The translations under genes were made by a program, and so were the position numbers. Shown piece by piece: positions 23,383-30,788 of a stretch of DNA of 30,788 nt (the stretch's first letter is position 1; every line of letters begins with the position of its first letter). Below the pieces are notes generated by a model. The model saw only the letters and a list, made by a program, of their open reading frames with translations. It searched no databases and was not told the DNA's origin. This DNA is from Candidatus Fermentibacterales bacterium (lineage in GTDB: Bacteria; Fermentibacterota; Fermentibacteria; Fermentibacterales; JAFGKQ01), in assembly GCA_016928495.1 (NCBI GenBank), contig JAFGKQ010000023.1, positions 1 to 30,788 of the forward strand, written 5' to 3'.

Positions 23383-24471
23383 TCACCTCCAGAGGAACAT
23401 CAGGCCCAGGGGCAGCACGTAGAACGTAACGATAATGTAGAGGATAGCATATACCCTGTTCCGGGCGGCCCTCCTGCCCAGCTCCTTGGCCAGGCCAATG
23501 GGCAGGAACCGCAGCGGATAGAGGATGGATATTCCGATGATGTTGAAGACGAGGTGCGTCAGGGCGATCGTGATTGCAAGGGGGTTCGCTGTCGCCATCG
23601 AGGCGAGGATGGCGGTGACGGTTGTCCCTATGTTGGTGCCGAGGGTGTAGGGAAAGGCCTTCTCGACGGTCACGATCCTGGCGCCGATCAGCGGCACCGC
23701 GAGCGAGGTCGTGATAGAGCTGCTCTGAACCACTGCCGTGAGGGATGCCCCGGCCAGGAACGCCCTCACCGGGTTGTTGAAGACGTACTCGTTGATCCTG
23801 CGCTCGGCCTGCGTCTTGACCAGGCCCCTCATCAGCCGGGTGATGATCCGGAGTGATGTGAAGAGAAGGACCAGGGCCACCGCAAGCATGGCTAACGGCG
23901 CTTCCGCGCAGACCAGCTCGAAGAGACAGACCGCGGGGCCGGTCGTGACCTTGATCGGGTTGATGACCTCTATGCCGCCGATCCCGACGAAGGCGCTGGT
24001 CAGCCAGCCCGCTATCTTCTCCAGGAGCCCGAACTTGAGCTGCAGCGGCATGATGAAGAGCACGGCGAAGATGTTGAAGAAGTCGTGAACCATTGCCCCC
24101 GCGAACGCCCACTCGAACTCGTCCCGCCTGTGGACATGCCCGAGGGATACCAGTGTGTTCGTTACGGTGGTTCCGATGTTCGCGCCCATGATGATGGGGA
24201 TGGCGTTGCCGATGGTCAGGCTCCCGCTCGCCACGAATCCGACCACGATGGAGGTCGTGCAGGATGAGCTCTGCACGATGGAGGTGGCTATCACACCGAC
24301 CAGGAGGCCCTTGAACGGGTTCGTGGTCTGCGCGATGAGCGTCTCCGCGAAGCCCGCCCCGAAGAGCTTGAAGGCATCCCCCATGAGCCTGATGCTGACG
24401 AGGAACAGGTAGATCAGCACGGCGAAGAAGAGGAGCTTTAGCGCGATGTCTTTTCTGCTCATACGCCCCAT
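23383..24471 (-). CDS. Na/phosphate cotransporter family protein (NptA/YjbB type)
   Basis: Inner-membrane sodium:phosphate symporter of the NptA family (SLC34-like), 362 aa, with about 8-9 membrane segments. The family's inverted duplication is clear: QSSSCTT (67-73) with GANIGTT (96-102) in the first half, and QSSSITT (249-255) with GTNIGTT (278-284) in the second. These QSSS and GxNIGTT motifs line the substrate path. The usual C-terminal PhoU domain is missing because it is encoded by the next gene. The ATG is 24471 or 24462 (MGRM or MSRK); neither has a strong ribosome site. It could import or export phosphate; direction is not seen in sequence. Confidence 0.92.
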   Translation of the reverse strand: MGRMSRKDIALKLLFFAVLIYLFLVSIRLMGDAFKLFGAGFAETLIAQTTNPFKGLLVGVIATSIVQSSSCTTSIVVGFVASGSLTIGNAIPIIMGANIGTTVTNTLVSLGHVHRRDEFEWAFAGAMVHDFFNIFAVLFIMPLQLKFGLLEKIAGWLTSAFVGIGGIEVINPIKVTTGPAVCLFELVCAEAPLAMLAVALVLLFTSLRIITRLMRGLVKTQAERRINEYVFNNPVRAFLAGASLTAVVQSSSITTSLAVPLIGARIVTVEKAFPYTLGTNIGTTVTAILASMATANPLAITIALTHLVFNIIGISILYPLRFLPIGLAKELGRRAARNRVYAILYIIVTFYVLPLGLMFLWR

Positions 24472-24614
24472 GCGATCGGGTTCGCGTGAAACAGCGCAGG
24501 GAGAGGCCTCGTGGGCTCGCGTGGAAGTCTGGTGACCCCTTGTGCCGCTCCGGGGAACAGCAAAGATAACTGAGCGCACCCGACCCCCGCAACGCTCGGG
24601 GCGGCGGTTCGGCC

Positions 24615-25997
24615 CTACCTCACGCCCAGCAGCCGCGCAACGACCGAGATGCCGTTCCGGGCAAGCACGAGGGCGTGCTCCGGAGAGCGCACCCTCGATA
24701 GCAGCCTCAGCACGTGGAGGGGCCTGCAGTAGAAGCGCATCATCGCCTCCCGCTGAAGCCGCCGCAGCTCCGCGGGGCCGAGATCGCAGGCACTCGGAGC
24801 GTCCCTGCTGCAGTCCAGATCGCTCAGGTCCTCCTCGGCCAGGGAGCCGGAGGAGACGAGCGCGCTCCTCACCTCGCTGCCGAGCCTGGGAACGAGCAGG
24901 TTGAACGACGCGAAGTCGCATCCCAGGTCACGCGCCAGGCGTATCGTCGCGCGAGCCGAGTCCGGCGTCTCTCCGGGAAGCCCGATGATGAAGTGGCCAA
25001 GCGTCGATATGCCGGCTTCCCGCGCCCATTGGAAGACCTCTCTCGTCCTCTCCGGGCTGATGTTCTTGCCTGCCAGGCTCAGGCTCTCCGGATTCGCGCT
25101 CTCAACTCCGATCATCACCAGGTGGCAGCCTGCCTCCCGCATGAGCCCGAGGAGCCGTCGGTCGACCGTGTCCGCCCTGGCCTCGCAGGACCAGACCATG
25201 CCGGAGCCCTCCGCTGCCATGGCCTCGCACAGGGCCGCGGCATCCCCGGCATCCACCCCGAACGTGAGGTCCCTAAGGAAGAACTCGCGGAACCCCAGCG
25301 ATGCTATCTTCCGGTACTCCTCGAGGAAGCTGTCCCTGTCCCTCCTGCGATACCCCAGCTTCCAGCTCGAGCAGAAGCTGCACCTGAAGGGACAGCCATA
25401 CCCGTAGAGCATGGTCGCTATTCTGCGATGCCTGGAGTAGGGCATCGAGTAGCTCCCGGAGGGGAAGAGCTCGTGCCGTGGCGCCGGATAGTCGAACGAT
25501 TGCCCGGTCCGTGACGCGACTGTCCTCAGAAGGCCCCGCTCCAGGAAGGCCACCCCCTCGGCGAGATCTCGCCTGCCCTCCAGCAGCCGCAGGACCCCCG
25601 GCGAGGTGAAGTCGAGTATCGCGGCCTCCAGGAAGCTGCTGGAAGCCAGCAGCCGCTCCGTATGGAAGAAGGCCGAATCGCCCAGAACGGCGGTCCTGCA
25701 ACCCGTCACCCCATGCAGCTTCTCGAGGAAGTCCAGATCGGAGCCGAGCGACACGGCCGCCACCAGTGAGATGACCCAGTCGGGGCGGAGGCCGGCTGCG
25801 CGGGAGATGGCGCGCTCGAACCCGAGCCGCTCTGCCGTCGCGTCCAGCACGAACACCTCGTGACCGGCGGAGAGCCTTCCGCTAAGGGCGAGGAGATCTA
25901 TCGGGGCCCAGTAGTAGCTGGCCTTGGCGGTCTCGCCGCAGCAGAAGTCGCGCAGAACTGGCGGCGAGGAAGGCGGATTGAGCAGCAGCACCCTCAA
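24615..25997 (-). CDS. B12-binding-domain radical SAM protein
   Basis: Radical SAM enzyme, 460 aa, of the large family with an N-terminal cobalamin-binding-like Rossmann domain (about 1-130, 'MRVLLLNPPSSPPVL', then 'PDWVISLVAAVSLGSD'). I do not see the DxHxxG signature of base-off B12 binding. The radical SAM core begins near 195 with 'YGCPFRCSFC' (C202, C206, C209, binding the 4Fe-4S cluster), followed by 'FLRDLTFGVDAG', 'SCEARAD', 'GVESANPESL' and 'GHFIIGLPGET'. The reaction is unknown; relatives include BchE- and hopanoid-type methylases and oxidases. The start is TTG 25997 with GGAGGGG about 9 bases upstream. It borders the glycosyltransferase cluster, divergent from it, so a lipid- or glycan-modifying role is possible. 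Confidence 0.88.
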   Translation of the reverse strand: MRVLLLNPPSSPPVLRDFCCGETAKASYYWAPIDLLALSGRLSAGHEVFVLDATAERLGFERAISRAAGLRPDWVISLVAAVSLGSDLDFLEKLHGVTGCRTAVLGDSAFFHTERLLASSSFLEAAILDFTSPGVLRLLEGRRDLAEGVAFLERGLLRTVASRTGQSFDYPAPRHELFPSGSYSMPYSRHRRIATMLYGYGCPFRCSFCSSWKLGYRRRDRDSFLEEYRKIASLGFREFFLRDLTFGVDAGDAAALCEAMAAEGSGMVWSCEARADTVDRRLLGLMREAGCHLVMIGVESANPESLSLAGKNISPERTREVFQWAREAGISTLGHFIIGLPGETPDSARATIRLARDLGCDFASFNLLVPRLGSEVRSALVSSGSLAEEDLSDLDCSRDAPSACDLGPAELRRLQREAMMRFYCRPLHVLRLLSRVRSPEHALVLARNGISVVARLLGVR

Positions 25998-26045
25998 GCT
26001 GGTTCACCCCTCCTGCCCGGACCCCTGGCCCATGATCGTCATCGG

Positions 26046-26076
26046 GTTCTATCGGGCAGAGGGGGTCCCGAGTCAA
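26046..26076 (-). promoter_or_regulatory. Possible promoter of the radical SAM gene
   Basis: Minus strand TTGACT (26076-26071) and TAGAAC (26051-26046) are separated by 19 bases, slightly wide. It lies 49 bases upstream of the TTG start. Confidence 0.35.
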
Positions 26077-26115
26077 CCGCGCAATCGGGGGCAACGGCTC
26101 CGTTTCCTTCGAACC

Positions 26116-26144
26116 TGGCTCCACGGGGCGGGGACGACTATTCT
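26116..26144 (+). promoter_or_regulatory. Possible promoter of the GT-B glycosyltransferase pair
   Basis: TGGCTC (26116-26121) and TATTCT (26139-26144) lie 17 bases apart. The -10 matches 4 of 6, the -35 only 3. Transcription would begin near 26151, 23 bases before the ATG. Confidence 0.35.
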
Positions 26145-26173
26145 AGAGCCGTCTTCACTCACCGGAGGGTCCG

Positions 26174-27241
26174 ATGAGGATAGCACTGAACGTGGACTTC
26201 CCGCTGCGCATGGCAACCGGGGTCTCCCGGTTCGGCATGGAGCTGGCGCGGGCGATCGCAGCTACCGGCCACCTCGCCGAAGCCTGGCTGAACCGGGCCT
26301 CCAGGGAATGGGCGCCCGAGTTCCGTGCAATGGGGGCTACCGTGCGCTTCTATCCGTTTCCCAGGAGGCTGACGGATCGCTTCTGGCCTTCGGCCATGGC
26401 CCGCAGGAACGGGATAGATGCGGTTCTCAGCCCCGGCGGGGTGATGCCCGCCAGCACGGGAGGCGCCGCTCACGCCGTGATCCTCCACGACATGGGCCCG
26501 TTCATCCTCGAGGACATGAAGACCGATGCCGACACCAGGGCCTGGCGCAGCCGTATCCACGATGCGGTCAGACGAGCGTCACGCATCCTGGTCAACTCCG
26601 TGGTAACACGAAGAGACCTGATTGGGATATACCCGAACGCCGAGGGGCGGACGGTGCTGGTTCCGCCGGGGATCGACCACTTCCACGGCGAGGGACGATC
26701 CGGGAAGATGCTCCACATACTCGCCGTCGGCACGCTGGAGCCCAGGAAGAACTACGAGACGCTCCTCGAGGCCTATTCGATCCTCAGGGCGTCGCACCCC
26801 GGGATGCCTCCACTCGTCATAGCCGGCATGGACGGCTACAGGGCGGAGCGGATCCGCAGGCTCCCATCCGGGCTGGGTCTGGGCTCGAGCGTCAGCTTCA
26901 CCGGCTATGTCAGCGAGGAAAGGCTCCGGGAGCTCTACAGGGATGCCGCCTGCCTGGTACATCCCGCTCTGTACGAGGGCTTCGGCTTCACGGTGGCGGA
27001 GGCCTTCGCCTGGCGTCTTCCGGTTGCCTGCTCGTCCGCCGGCGCCCTGGGGGAGTTCTTCACCGGTTGCGCCCATATGTTCGACCCGCTGGACGCCGTG
27101 GGAATGAGCGACGCGATCGCCACCTGCCTCGACTCGGGAGTCACGCCCGGGCAGCAGGGCAACCGTGCTCGCCTCGCGGCCGATCTGACGTGGGAAAGCG
27201 CCGCACACCGCACCATTGAAGCCCTGGAGGAGGCCCTGTGA
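26174..27241 (+). CDS. Glycosyltransferase family 4 (GT-B)
   Basis: Retaining GT-B glycosyltransferase, 355 aa, probably acting on the cytoplasmic face of the inner membrane in surface-glycan assembly. The N-terminal Rossmann half opens 'MRIALNVDFPLRMATGVSRF' with the acceptor loop G-V-S-R-F, and has 'HAVILHDMGPFI' and 'ILVNSVVTRRDL'. The C-terminal nucleotide-sugar half contains 'AVGTLEPRKNYETLLEAY' and the donor-site 'VHPALYEGFGFTVAEAFAWR' (E-x7-E motif). The sugar is not determinable. The start is ATG 26174 with GGAGGG 5 bases upstream. The stop overlaps the next glycosyltransferase (GTGA), so they are coupled. Confidence 0.93.
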   Translation: MRIALNVDFPLRMATGVSRFGMELARAIAATGHLAEAWLNRASREWAPEFRAMGATVRFYPFPRRLTDRFWPSAMARRNGIDAVLSPGGVMPASTGGAAHAVILHDMGPFILEDMKTDADTRAWRSRIHDAVRRASRILVNSVVTRRDLIGIYPNAEGRTVLVPPGIDHFHGEGRSGKMLHILAVGTLEPRKNYETLLEAYSILRASHPGMPPLVIAGMDGYRAERIRRLPSGLGLGSSVSFTGYVSEERLRELYRDAACLVHPALYEGFGFTVAEAFAWRLPVACSSAGALGEFFTGCAHMFDPLDAVGMSDAIATCLDSGVTPGQQGNRARLAADLTWESAAHRTIEALEEAL

Positions 27242-28533
27242 GCGCAAGAGTCCTGCTGGTCGGCTGCACCGGCGGAGCGCCGTCGACCGGAGCCGGTGCC
27301 TGCATCGCCAGGACACGCAGGTTCGGAATGGCCCTCGAGAGCGCGGGCTTCGAGGTCGTGACCCTCTCTCCGCCCGAGGGCCGCAGGGGTGCGCGAGCGG
27401 TGGGCCGGGCACTGGACGAGGCGAGCTTCGACTGCGCGGTCCTCATCAGCCCCTTCCCGGCGGAGGCAGCGGCCCTCGGGCGCCCCGGCCTTCCGCTCTG
27501 GGTGGACATGAACGGGATGCACCCGGCGGAGATGCTTCTCCGGTCCACGGACTCCGGAAGGGCGGCTGAGCACATGCTGAGAATCCTCGCTCTGGAGAAC
27601 CTGCTTCTCCGCACCTGCGACAGGTTCTCCTGCCCGTCCCGTAGGCAGGCGGACGCCCTGATGGGCGAGCTGCTGCTGCTGGGGAGGCTCGATTCCTCTG
27701 CCGCCGGCACGGTGCCCGTGTCGGCCATTCCCCACTGCGCCATGCCGGGGGCTCCCTTCCGCGAGGAAGAGGCCATCCGGGGACCGTCCGGGGTGAACGT
27801 GTTGTCGGCCGGCGCGTTCAACGTCTGGTTCGACCATCTCACCCTGTTCGCCGCCCTGGAGACCGCGATGAGCCGGGAGCCTTCCATCACCTTCACCTGC
27901 GCCGGAGGAGCCGTTCCGTTCTCTCCGGGCAGCTACCTGGAGTTCGAGGAGATGGCCCGCTCGTCGAGGTTCGCGGACCGCTTCAGACTCCTCGGCTGGC
28001 TGGACGAGAAGGCGCTCGAGGAGGTTTACGAGAATGCTACGATGGCCGTCTACGCGGACCTTCCGGGCGCCGAGACCCGTCTGGGGGCCAGGACCAGGGT
28101 CCTCGACTGGGTCTCCAGGGGAATCCCGGTCGTGTGTACTCTCGGCGCCGAGATCTCGGAGGACATCCGCGACGGCGGCCTCGGCATAGTGGTTCCACAG
28201 GGGGACCCGGAGGCACTCACGGAGGCGCTCATCAGGCTTGCCTCGTCGAGGGAGCTGGCGCGGGAGATAAGGTCGCGCCAGAGGGCCTGGTGCGAGGGTC
28301 CGGGAAGCATGGACCGTGTTTTCGAGCCGCTGGTGAGCTGGTGCTCGAGCCCTTCCCGTCTGCCCCAGGGTGCTCTGGCCAGGCCCACGGCTCATCGCCT
28401 GGACAGCCCGGGCTACCTCGCGGCCATCTTCCGGGTTGTCGCAAGAGAGCAGGGCGTCCCGCGCGCCCTCTACAGGCTCCTCGAGAAGCTAGTCCCCGTG
28501 CTGAAGAGGCTCAGGAAGCCCGGCCGCGGCTGA
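27238..28533 (+). CDS. Glycosyltransferase, GT-B fold (GT4-like)
   Basis: Second GT-B-type glycosyltransferase, 431 aa, more divergent than its neighbour. It opens 'ARVLLVGCTGGAPSTGAG', then 'LPLWVDMNGMHPAE' and 'CDRFSCPSRRQADAL', which are acceptor-half patterns. The donor half has 'NVLSAGAFNVWFDHLTLF', 'LLGWLDEKALEEVYENATMA', 'DWVSRGIPVVCTLGAEI' and 'GLGIVVPQGDPEALTEAL'. The C-terminal 70 residues are Arg/Leu-rich and may contact the membrane. The GTG start at 27238 overlaps the previous stop by 4 bases. Its TGA (28531-28533) directly abuts the stop of the convergent GT2 gene (28534), together forming TGATCA. Confidence 0.85.
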   Translation: MSARVLLVGCTGGAPSTGAGACIARTRRFGMALESAGFEVVTLSPPEGRRGARAVGRALDEASFDCAVLISPFPAEAAALGRPGLPLWVDMNGMHPAEMLLRSTDSGRAAEHMLRILALENLLLRTCDRFSCPSRRQADALMGELLLLGRLDSSAAGTVPVSAIPHCAMPGAPFREEEAIRGPSGVNVLSAGAFNVWFDHLTLFAALETAMSREPSITFTCAGGAVPFSPGSYLEFEEMARSSRFADRFRLLGWLDEKALEEVYENATMAVYADLPGAETRLGARTRVLDWVSRGIPVVCTLGAEISEDIRDGGLGIVVPQGDPEALTEALIRLASSRELAREIRSRQRAWCEGPGSMDRVFEPLVSWCSSPSRLPQGALARPTAHRLDSPGYLAAIFRVVAREQGVPRALYRLLEKLVPVLKRLRKPGRG

Positions 28534-29511
28534 TCAGAGGCCCATCGCCCTTCTGGCCCTGTCCTGGTATCTCCGGAAAGGACCTCCTCTGCTTCGCTGC
28601 GCAGCGAACCTCGCGAAGACGGCCGTGAGGGGGGCACCCTCGGGATCATGAGAGACGGGCTCCCTCAGGCCGTCACGCGTGCCGGCCAGCACGGCCCTGG
28701 CAAGCGTCCATCTTCCCCTGGCAAGAGAGGCGATGATCCACAGAGCCTGCCACTCCAGGATCGGCCTCCTCAGCCTCTCGAAGATGCCGGGATGGAACTG
28801 CCGGCGGAGCACGATAAGTCTGTTCCTGTTGCAGAGGTGCTCCTTGAAGAAGCTGCCCGACCCCGCCGTCGCCGAGTGGGCGTGCCTTATCCTGGCGCCC
28901 GGATCGTAGACCACCTTCCAGCCGCGCCGGTTGAGCTGGAACCCCAGCTCGACGTCCTCCTGGTAGGCGAAGAGGCCCTCGTGGAAAAGCCGGTCGGGGT
29001 CGGGCAGCGCGCTCCTGCGGATCATCACCGCTCCGCCGCAGGGAAACGCAAGCTCGCAGGGCTCCAGGAACTCCGAGACCGGGCTCCCCTTCCCCCTGTC
29101 CCAGGCAAAGCCCAGCCAGTCCATGGACCCCCCGGCGGCGTCCACCGTTCCGGGCTCGGACATGCTCAGCATGCAGCTTGCCACCGCCCCGACTGAGTCG
29201 CGCTCGACGGACTCCCTCAGGGAGACCAGCCAGCCCTTCTCGGCCACGCAGTCGTTGTTCACCAGCACGATGAGGTCTCCGCGGGATTCCATCAACCCGA
29301 TGTTGTTGCCCTCCGCGAATCCGGTGTTCCTCCTCTGCCCGAGCAGCCTGATCCCGGGGAACTCCTCCTGCACGAGTCGGTCGGATCCGTCGGAGGATGC
29401 ATTGTCCACCACAATGATCTCATCGGGAGGAGGGCTTTGCGACACCAGCGAGCGGACGCAGTCGAGGAGCATGCGGCCCCCGTTCATGTTGACCACGATG
29501 GCGCTGACCAT
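28534..29511 (-). CDS. Glycosyltransferase family 2, rhamnosyltransferase-like
   Basis: Inverting GT-A glycosyltransferase, 325 aa. The N-terminal part has 'VSAIVVNMNGGRMLLDCVRS' and 'DEIIVVDNASSDGSDRL' (nucleotide pocket), then 'NTGFAEGNNIGL' and 'VLVNNDC' (the DxD-type metal site as NND). The acceptor region has 'PCGGAVMIRRSAL' and 'FAYQEDVELGFQLNRRGWKV' (the ED catalytic base). This arrangement matches WbbL-type rhamnosyltransferases and other O-antigen GT2 enzymes. A hydrophobic stretch near residue 255 ('LEWQALWIIASLA') may bind the membrane. The start is ATG 29511 with TAGGGA upstream, 7 bases after the upstream GT2 gene. Confidence 0.93.
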   Translation of the reverse strand: MVSAIVVNMNGGRMLLDCVRSLVSQSPPPDEIIVVDNASSDGSDRLVQEEFPGIRLLGQRRNTGFAEGNNIGLMESRGDLIVLVNNDCVAEKGWLVSLRESVERDSVGAVASCMLSMSEPGTVDAAGGSMDWLGFAWDRGKGSPVSEFLEPCELAFPCGGAVMIRRSALPDPDRLFHEGLFAYQEDVELGFQLNRRGWKVVYDPGARIRHAHSATAGSGSFFKEHLCNRNRLIVLRRQFHPGIFERLRRPILEWQALWIIASLARGRWTLARAVLAGTRDGLREPVSHDPEGAPLTAVFARFAAQRSRGGPFRRYQDRARRAMGL

Positions 29512-29518
29512 GTCCCTA

Positions 29519-30433
29519 TCAGCCCTCGCCGCGATCCAGTAGCTCGACCGGGGGCACGCCTGCCCGACCTCTCATGCCATGGAGGGCGGCCCTCCAGATC
29601 CAGGGCACCAGCCCGGCGCGTCCCCTCATGGGCAGGAGCCCGGTCTTGATCAGGGTCACCAGGGAGTAGTAGGCGGTAAACAGAGCCAGGTCCGTTCGCC
29701 CGAGGTACCTGGCCGCCACGATGTACCTGTTCCTGTGGGTCAGGTACACGGCTAGCGGAGAAAGCTCACCGCCGACGCTGGCAGCGCCGTGGTGGTACAC
29801 CCTGCTGGCGGGCACCAGGTGTATCCTCATGCCGATTCCGGTTATCCTGAAGCAGAGGTCGTTGTCCTCGCAGTAGACGAAGAGCCCCGGGTCCTGAAGC
29901 CCGACCCGGCTGAAGTCCCCGGTCCTGAGGAGCATGGCGCACCCCGAGGCGAAGCTCACCTCCACCGGCTCGGCTGGCAGGTCGCTGGCCAATGCATACT
30001 CCTGCCTCGAACGCATCAGGCGAGGCATCAGGGTGCCTCCGGCGCTCCAGACAACCCCGGGATCATCGGCACGCAATATGGCGGGAGCGGCGATGCCTAC
30101 CTCCGGATGTGCGCCCAGGTATGTGGACAGCAGAGCGATCGCGTCGGGCTCGACCTCCGTGTCGTTGTTGAGGATGAGGACCTCATCCGGGGCCAACCCC
30201 TCCAGCAGCCCGAACGCCCTGTTGTTGCCGGCGGTCAGCCCCTCGTTGGCATCGCTGCGATGGAACACGAGCCCCTGCGTCGAGCAGACCCACTCTGGAA
30301 CCGGACCGGGACTCGCGTTGTCCACGAGAGCCGGGACGACCTCCACCCCTCGGGAGCCGAGAAGGCTCTCGACGCACCTGCGACTGAGCTCCCACTGCCG
30401 GTAGTTGACCAGCAGCACCCCGATCCTCTTCAA
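29519..30433 (-). CDS. Glycosyltransferase family 2
   Basis: GT2 enzyme of about 304 aa, first gene of the minus-strand pair. It begins 'MKRIGVLLVNYRQWELSRRC' and carries 'VPALVDNASPG', 'NEGLTAGNNRAFGLL', 'VLILNNDTEVEPDAI' (NND metal site), 'FASGCAMLLRTGDF' and 'FVYCEDNDLCFRI' (ED motif). A hydrophobic stretch 'DLALFTAYYSLVTLI' near the C-terminus suggests membrane contact. I chose TTG 30433 because GGAGGAG lies 3-5 bases upstream and the conserved GT2 strand starts at once; the open frame continues to 30607 without a ribosome site. It is paralogous to its neighbour but not a close copy. Confidence 0.9.
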   Translation of the reverse strand: MKRIGVLLVNYRQWELSRRCVESLLGSRGVEVVPALVDNASPGPVPEWVCSTQGLVFHRSDANEGLTAGNNRAFGLLEGLAPDEVLILNNDTEVEPDAIALLSTYLGAHPEVGIAAPAILRADDPGVVWSAGGTLMPRLMRSRQEYALASDLPAEPVEVSFASGCAMLLRTGDFSRVGLQDPGLFVYCEDNDLCFRITGIGMRIHLVPASRVYHHGAASVGGELSPLAVYLTHRNRYIVAARYLGRTDLALFTAYYSLVTLIKTGLLPMRGRAGLVPWIWRAALHGMRGRAGVPPVELLDRGEG

Positions 30434-30476
30434 GCGCTCCTCCCTGTTCGACGAGCCCCGGGCGGCGTGACTACCG

Positions 30477-30482
30477 ATTGTA
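30477..30482 (-). promoter_or_regulatory. Possible -10 box of the GT2 pair
   Basis: TACAAT on the minus strand (5 of 6 to TATAAT) lies 44 bases upstream of the TTG start. The -35 at 17 bases is weak. Confidence 0.35.
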
Positions 30483-30606
30483 ACGGCTGTGCCTCCCTGA
30501 CGGAAGGCTCCGGCCATGGCAATGCCGACCTGCCGCTGCATATCTTCGGGAAGCGGAACACCCCCGCGCTCCCCGGTCCGCATCAGCAGCCAACGAGGAG
30601 GGTCCA

Positions 30607-30788
30607 ATGTCTCTCATCAGAATGGTCCCCGGGGCCCGGGCCATCACAGGGCCGGCGCCGGCGATTCTGTCTCTGCTGTTCGTCTTCTCGCGGCCCCCGG
30701 TCGGCGAGTGCGGCAGGATCATGCCCTGCGATCTGGAGTACATCGGCGCGTTCGCGCTGCCTGCCTCGGAAGACTGGGAGGGCTGGGA
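30607..30788 (+). CDS. Exported protein of unknown function, 5' part only
   Basis: Partial gene, 60 codons in view, running off the window end. The N-terminus reads as a signal peptide or anchor (hydrophobic 'PAPAILSLLFVFS' after a basic start), followed by cysteines at residues 35 and 41 and 'DLEYIGAFALP'. That phrase resembles the opening of some secreted beta-propeller proteins, but 60 residues are too few to name a family. ATG 30607 has GAGGAGGG 4 bases upstream. It is divergent from the GT2 pair (173 bases between starts). Confidence 0.65.
   Translation, partial: MSLIRMVPGARAITGPAPAILSLLFVFSRPPVGECGRIMPCDLEYIGAFALPASEDWEGW

Noticed and set aside
1-30788. CRISPR arrays, insertion sequences, integrases, phage or restriction genes
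   Set aside because: No regularly spaced repeats, transposase or integrase motifs, or terminal inverted repeats were found on reading through the window.

Overview
This is a GC-rich, densely coded stretch of a bacterial chromosome. It holds 26 protein genes on both strands and no RNA gene, insertion sequence or CRISPR array that I can see. The cell has two membranes: there is an RND/adaptor/TolC efflux system, a TonB-dependent outer-membrane receptor, and several lipoproteins with lipobox cysteines. Arginine is very often AGG despite the high GC, and TTG and GTG starts are common. Two otherwise unrelated secreted proteins end in a similar 'TW..IK' tail. Together with the formyl-THF ligase this suggests an anaerobic or fermentative member of an FCB-type candidate phylum (Fermentibacterota or Eisenbacteria-like). 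That placement is an inference from style, not from a marker gene.

Layout. 1-4812 (minus): a four-gene efflux operon, tetR -> tolC-like -> adaptor -> RND pump, behind a promoter whose -10 abuts an 18-bp palindromic operator. 4862-7450 (minus): a PHP-family phosphatase followed by fhs (formate-tetrahydrofolate ligase). 7521-12257: a methyltransferase-type DNA repair protein, a lipoprotein, a secreted metallophosphoesterase with a CBM9-like tail, elbB, and a PLP aminotransferase. 12421-14185 (plus): a cupin_5 protein, a small zinc-ribbon membrane protein, and a Ser/Thr kinase-fold protein whose VAIK lysine is arginine. 14216-15912: a divergent pair, a UPF0316 membrane protein and a DUF523-DUF1722 fusion.

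16034-22648 is the most unusual block. It encodes a secreted protein with a ThuA/GATase-like core, a TonB-dependent receptor translationally coupled to a beta-propeller lipoprotein, and a two-gene minus-strand unit (a secreted jelly-roll protein and an S41-peptidase-like lipoprotein that has lost its catalytic Ser and Lys). The receptor/propeller pair recalls the BtuB-BtuG and SusC-SusD capture arrangements and is my best candidate for an undescribed uptake system. 22722-24471 (minus) is a Na/phosphate cotransporter plus a separate PhoU-like gene.

24615-30788 is a surface-glycan type region: a B12-binding radical SAM protein, two GT-B glycosyltransferases with overlapping genes, two GT2 glycosyltransferases, and the start of an exported protein cut by the window end.

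No gene-free stretch exceeds about 250 bases. The longest is 16985-17229, which holds several inverted repeats and two candidate promoters. Coding is compact, with several convergent neighbours overlapping or abutting at their stop codons.
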